From Eleginops maclovinus (taxonomy: Eukaryota > Chordata > Actinopteri > Perciformes > Eleginopidae): 64,000 bases of DNA. The number at the start of each line of letters is the position of its first letter. Position 1 is the stretch's first letter. Made by a program: the position numbers and the translations under genes. The DNA lies in NCBI RefSeq assembly GCF_036324505.1, contig NC_086369.1, positions 16,463,781-16,527,780 of the forward strand, given 5' to 3'. Below the pieces are notes generated by a model. The model searched no databases. It was not told the DNA's origin and saw only the letters and a program-made list of their open reading frames with translations. This document shows, in pieces, positions 59,541 to 64,000 of the stretch.

Positions 59541-61559
59541 CAGAAACTGCTTTAAAACAGAGTGCAAAAGTGAGTCCCTGACACAGAGTGTTTCCTGTAT
59601 CGAGCAGATTGACCTCCGCCTGTCATTGGGCCTGGACACTGTGTCCTCTGTGTGTGTCCACCCTTTATGAGTGTGTGTGTCCACCCTGTGTGTGTGTGTC
59701 CACAGGGAGATCTGTCTCTCCTCCGGCCTCCCCACTGTGTTTACCTCTCCGTGGTAAAAAATGCCATATGCTAAATGTTCTTGTGTTACGGCTCTGGTTT
59801 CCGAGCTGCCCCACACACACTCCCAACATCAAGCACTGGCCGACACATAAGCCGAATCACGGCCTATAAAGTGGAGCAGCATTGATCTGTTTATGCTTTT
59901 TTAACAATCTCCCAACACATGAGATTCATCCCGGCCACAGACAATCTTCTGATGGTCATTGATTCATCTGGTAACACCGGGACAATTAATTAGAGCTGGC
60001 AATCACTGCTGCTGCTTCACACAGCCCATCACTGTCCGGCATTATCACTGACACAGGGACACTTCAATAATGCAGCCACATAAATACTGCAGCCGGTTTA
60101 TTATGCCATAGAGATATGGAGGATCAGAATCCGATTCACTTGAATTATACTGGAGGAATATTGTTTTTTCTGGCTGTTTGTTCTATTTTATAATGACATT
60201 AAAAACAACATAAATAAATTCAATATTATATATGCATAAGAAAAATAATGGGCACCAAAAGAAGTAGGAAACATAATACAAAAGAAACAAAAATGAGAAA
60301 TTAAAGTCAAATTAGAATGAAATAAAATAGAAGATAAATTAATAAAATATGAGATAAAAAATAAGAAGTGAGAATGTGCATCGTACACAATAAGTACAGA
60401 TAATAAGAAATAATAGATAGAAAAGATATACAAGAAAGTAAAGAAGAATATCCAATAAAGATAGAGTGATATCATAATAATTGTAATAAATGAATTATCC
60501 CGGGGAATACTGCTGGTGTTGTTCCATTTCATAATGTAGTACTAAGATATTATGTTAATGTGTGTTTTCTATTGCTAATGTCAGTATTGCAGTGGGGAAG
60601 TTTCATCTCTTGGTTCATTTGTTTACCCTTCTTTCTCTTGTTTACAGATCCCAGAATGCTTTATTGACGCTGTTCTTATTGACTGAGGTAATACGGCTCA
60701 ACATACGGTAAGAGTCACTCCATAGTTCTGATAATGTGCATTAATCAGAGGAAAACTGCAGAGCTCTGCACATATTTTCCTCACTTCAGGATTCAGTGGA
60801 GCCTGCTAAGTGTCTTTGAGGATAAAATGTATTCCTGGCTCTTTTTAAATGAGTTTCTCTAAAAGAGATTCCTCCACATGTCAACTTTCAAAACCAACAA
60901 CATGTCAGTATTACACGGGCGGAAAGATATGCAGACAATGCACATGAGAAACAGGGGTTCATATATAATGCTTATCATTGTTGTTCCTGTGAAACAAACA
61001 ACAAATACTTCTCATTTCCATACCAGTTCAAATCAAGCGTTTTCCCACAGTGTTTATTTTGTTTAGTCCACTTATGATCCTGCTGAGCACTAAGGGAACT
61101 CAAAAGAGAGAAAGATGTTAAGATTTTCCCCTGAGATAAAGCAGTTTTAATCATACAATAATTTAACGTTTAAACCCCACAATTATCATGAGAAGCTTCC
61201 AAGTGTTAAAGCGGGTTTTGCAGACTTTATTTTGGCTAACTGAACTGTCGAAACCTGATTTACATTGGTGCATGATCAGACATAGAACAGTCACAGGTAT
61301 GTTCTGCATTAATCACTGATCTTCTTGCACTTATATGATTTACTTAACTAACATTAGAGTATTTTCACGATGTGTATTAGTACCTAAGGCTGTGCACCCC
61401 TGATTAGCACCCCTCATTACAGGACTTCAGCCCCAGCTTCCCTGCCTCCTCCCAGCCTCAGCAGATCAATGCTCTGAAATGGAGCCGACCTGCAGCCACA
61501 TTAATGGTGCGCATCATCCTTAAGGGCTCTTCCCAGAAGACCTTGCAGCTCACACTCTC

Positions 61560-61713
<154 letters not shown>

Positions 61714-61839
61714 CAGAGGGGAAACAAAGGTCGACATCCTGCGCCTTGTTTAGCCTAGCCGCCTTGCTAACAGTTACAGGCTTACATTACAAAGTCCTGT
61801 TCATTAAGGAACCAGACAAAATAGTTCTCAGACACCAGG

Positions 61840-61893
61840 GTGTGTGTGTGTGGGGTGTGTGTGTGTGTGGTGTGTGTGTGTGTGTGTGTGTGT
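61840..61893. repeat. Imperfect (GT)n tract
   Basis: GT repeats with two GGGG/GG interruptions, 54 bp. Confidence 0.92.
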
Positions 61894-62089
61894 TGAGGGA
61901 ATATCGTATGATCTGCAACAGGAAGCATCTCAACATGAAAAATGAATCTGTCAGCTCTCCTGTGTGTGTGTATCACTGACCACACTACATCGATACTAAA
62001 ACCTCTCATCATGAAAGATTGAATCTGCAGCACAAAAATGATCAATATGGGAATGTGAGGCGTCCTGCAGACAGACACATGGCACCTTC

Positions 62090-62380
62090 CTCACTCTTAA
62101 TCTCCTGTTCACAGGATTATCAATTAAGATGTCACCTTCAGAGAATATCTGACACGCTGACCGCCTCCATTGGAGGTCACATTAGCTCCATGATGAGCCT
62201 CTGGTTTGAAAAGGCCCCGATGAAAGGGCCTCCTCTGGGGATAAGGGTCTGGTGTTCCCCTTGTTCCTCCTGCAGGCTGCCAGCAGGAGGTCGGAGTGTC
62301 AATGAGGGCTTTCCCTGTGGGGGATATTAACTAAAATAGCTGGAGATGAGCTTAATGATTGGCTTAAAGCTCCAGAAGAC
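62090..62380. other. CNE-like unique block
   Basis: Unique sequence with TATCAATTAAGATG, TTAATGATTGG and GATATTAACTAAAATAGCTG phrases and even base composition. Candidate conserved non-coding element; inference only. Confidence 0.25.
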
Positions 62381-63119
62381 AAATTGCCGTTTAATGTGGA
62401 TTTTTTTTGTAGCACTTTCTGTAGTTCTTTTTCATTTAATCAACTCCATACCTAATGCTAAATTTCACAAACAGAAATGATAAAGAGAACATAATTGATA
62501 TTCTAAGTTGTATAAATGTAATGTCCATCTTTCCCTGATTTAAAGGGAAGTTTTGCAATGATTTCCAGTTCCAAAAACAAGTCTTAAGTCTAGTTTTCTT
62601 GATTCTCTTTTGCCTGTGAAGCCAAATTAAAAGGTTTGAGTCCATTCAAACATAAGAAAGATTATCTTTAGAAGTATAATAAAATGAGTTTAATTTGTGT
62701 GAAAGTAATGCCTATTTTACCATTAACAGATCTGCTTTTGAATAAAGTTTTGCCATAACTAGAATCAGAATCAGAATTTGACTTTGTTGTTTAACATGCA
62801 TTAACAAGAACATACTACAATGAAAATAAAAGGCTGCTCTTAGAACTGAGCAAATATGTGCTATGAAACCGTTTACAAGGAAGGAGCCAAACAAGAATGA
62901 AAGGTTAATAAATAATGAGGTTTTTCACAACTAAAAGCAACATTTTTTGATAATTAACTCAATTTATTGTCTGATCTGTTGTGAAGAAAGAAGTCACAAA
63001 AACAATGAAATAACGCTGCAGTGTTTATCACAGAAACACACTCTAAGGCCTGTGCATCTGAAAGTTATCCGGAGAATCAATCCACCTGTACGGCAGCAGG
63101 TTCAGTTACACTAATCCTC

Positions 63120-63229
<110 letters not shown>

Positions 63230-63577
63230 CCCAGCATGCAGCAGCAGCTTCCTCTCTATGTTCAGGCCCAGTGCCTTATTGATCAGCTCCAGTAAGTTAA
63301 TAAGCTTTAGGCTCATTCATCAGCGGCGTAGAGACTGGAACTGCACACGGCAGGCTTAATCAAGTCATCGCTGCCCGTCGAGCATGAAGACGGTAATTAA
63401 AGGAAGAGGGAGAGGGGAGAGGGTCTTCTTAGAGAGCTCCATTTATAAACCCCGATTTATAAAGACAGGGTCCGAGGAGAAGTTATCTCTCCATCTCTTT
63501 CACTGCTGCTCACATTAATCCGGCCTCTGTTAATCAGCGGCTGGAATACAATCAGCAGGTGATCCGAACAGTGAGCC

Positions 63578-63580
<3 letters not shown>

Positions 63581-63645
<65 letters not shown>
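63581..63645. repeat. (AC)32 microsatellite
   Basis: 65 bp of perfect AC. Confidence 0.96.
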
Positions 63646-63648
<3 letters not shown>

Positions 63649-63816
63649 AAACAAACCCTCCCCTTAATGACACACACAGCGAGGAAATCACCAATAATCA
63701 CCCCCATCATCATCCTCGATATTTCACCTCTGCTACGTGAGGACGAGGGGATGAGATCATTTGGCGGAGGAGGAGATTTAAGATGCTCCTTTGGACACAA
63801 AAGCCATCCGTCCTGA

Positions 63817-63866
63817 GAGGAGGAGGAGGAGGAGGAGGAGGAGGAGGAGGAGGAGGAGGAGGAGGA
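63817..63866. repeat. (GGA)16 trinucleotide tract
   Basis: 50 bp of near-perfect GGA on the plus strand. Confidence 0.95.
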
Positions 63867-64000
63867 AGGCAGGGAACAACAGGGCTGATTTAGAGCAGAA
63901 GGATCCTACAGGGATAAGTGTGTGTGAGTTATAATGTCTTCGGAGAGGACACCTGCTTTAAAGGACACACTAGAAAGTGAGGACATTTGTTGACTTGAAA

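Overview
The window is vertebrate nuclear DNA, almost certainly from a ray-finned (percomorph-type) fish. It has intron-rich genes with GT-AG splice sites, a Tc1-like transposon, very long CA/GT microsatellites and degenerate copies of teleost-type dispersed repeats. The species call is an inference. No bacterial, viral, rRNA, tRNA or CRISPR feature was seen.

Layout. 1-13569 is non-coding DNA, either a 5' intron of ncoa2 or upstream sequence. It holds a 57-bp minisatellite (5277-6004) and a (GT)~139 tract (9983-10261). 13589-42795 is the complete coding span of ncoa2 (plus strand, 20 coding exons, about 1492 codons), a p160 nuclear-receptor coactivator. Its introns hold a 1.3-kb internally truncated Tc1-like element, a 20-copy 36-bp minisatellite, and two arrays of the same 72-bp minisatellite in introns 5 and 19. 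42796 to about 45350 is its 3'UTR. 48254-52677 is the complete coding span of prdm14 (plus strand, 8 coding exons, 550 codons), a PR-domain protein with six zinc fingers. 53091-64000 has no recognisable coding exon; it contains microsatellites, CNE-like unique blocks and a few splice-site-bounded segments that might be non-coding exons.

ncoa2 followed by prdm14 on the same strand matches the NCOA2-PRDM14 neighbourhood of human chromosome 8q13, where SLCO5A1 would come next. That order supports both names. Functionally both proteins are transcription regulators: NCOA2 bridges liganded nuclear receptors to CBP/p300 and CARM1, and PRDM14 is a sequence-specific regulator used in pluripotent or germ cells and, in fish, motor neurons. 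Nothing in the sequence says they are co-regulated.

Most notable observations: a one-base frame break in the large ncoa2 exon at a G7 run; complementary CA and UG tracts flanking ncoa2 coding exon 4; one minisatellite family in two introns of the same gene; a prdm14 splice donor fused to a 160-bp GT tract; and six separate places where a 160-270 bp segment is duplicated in degenerate tandem.
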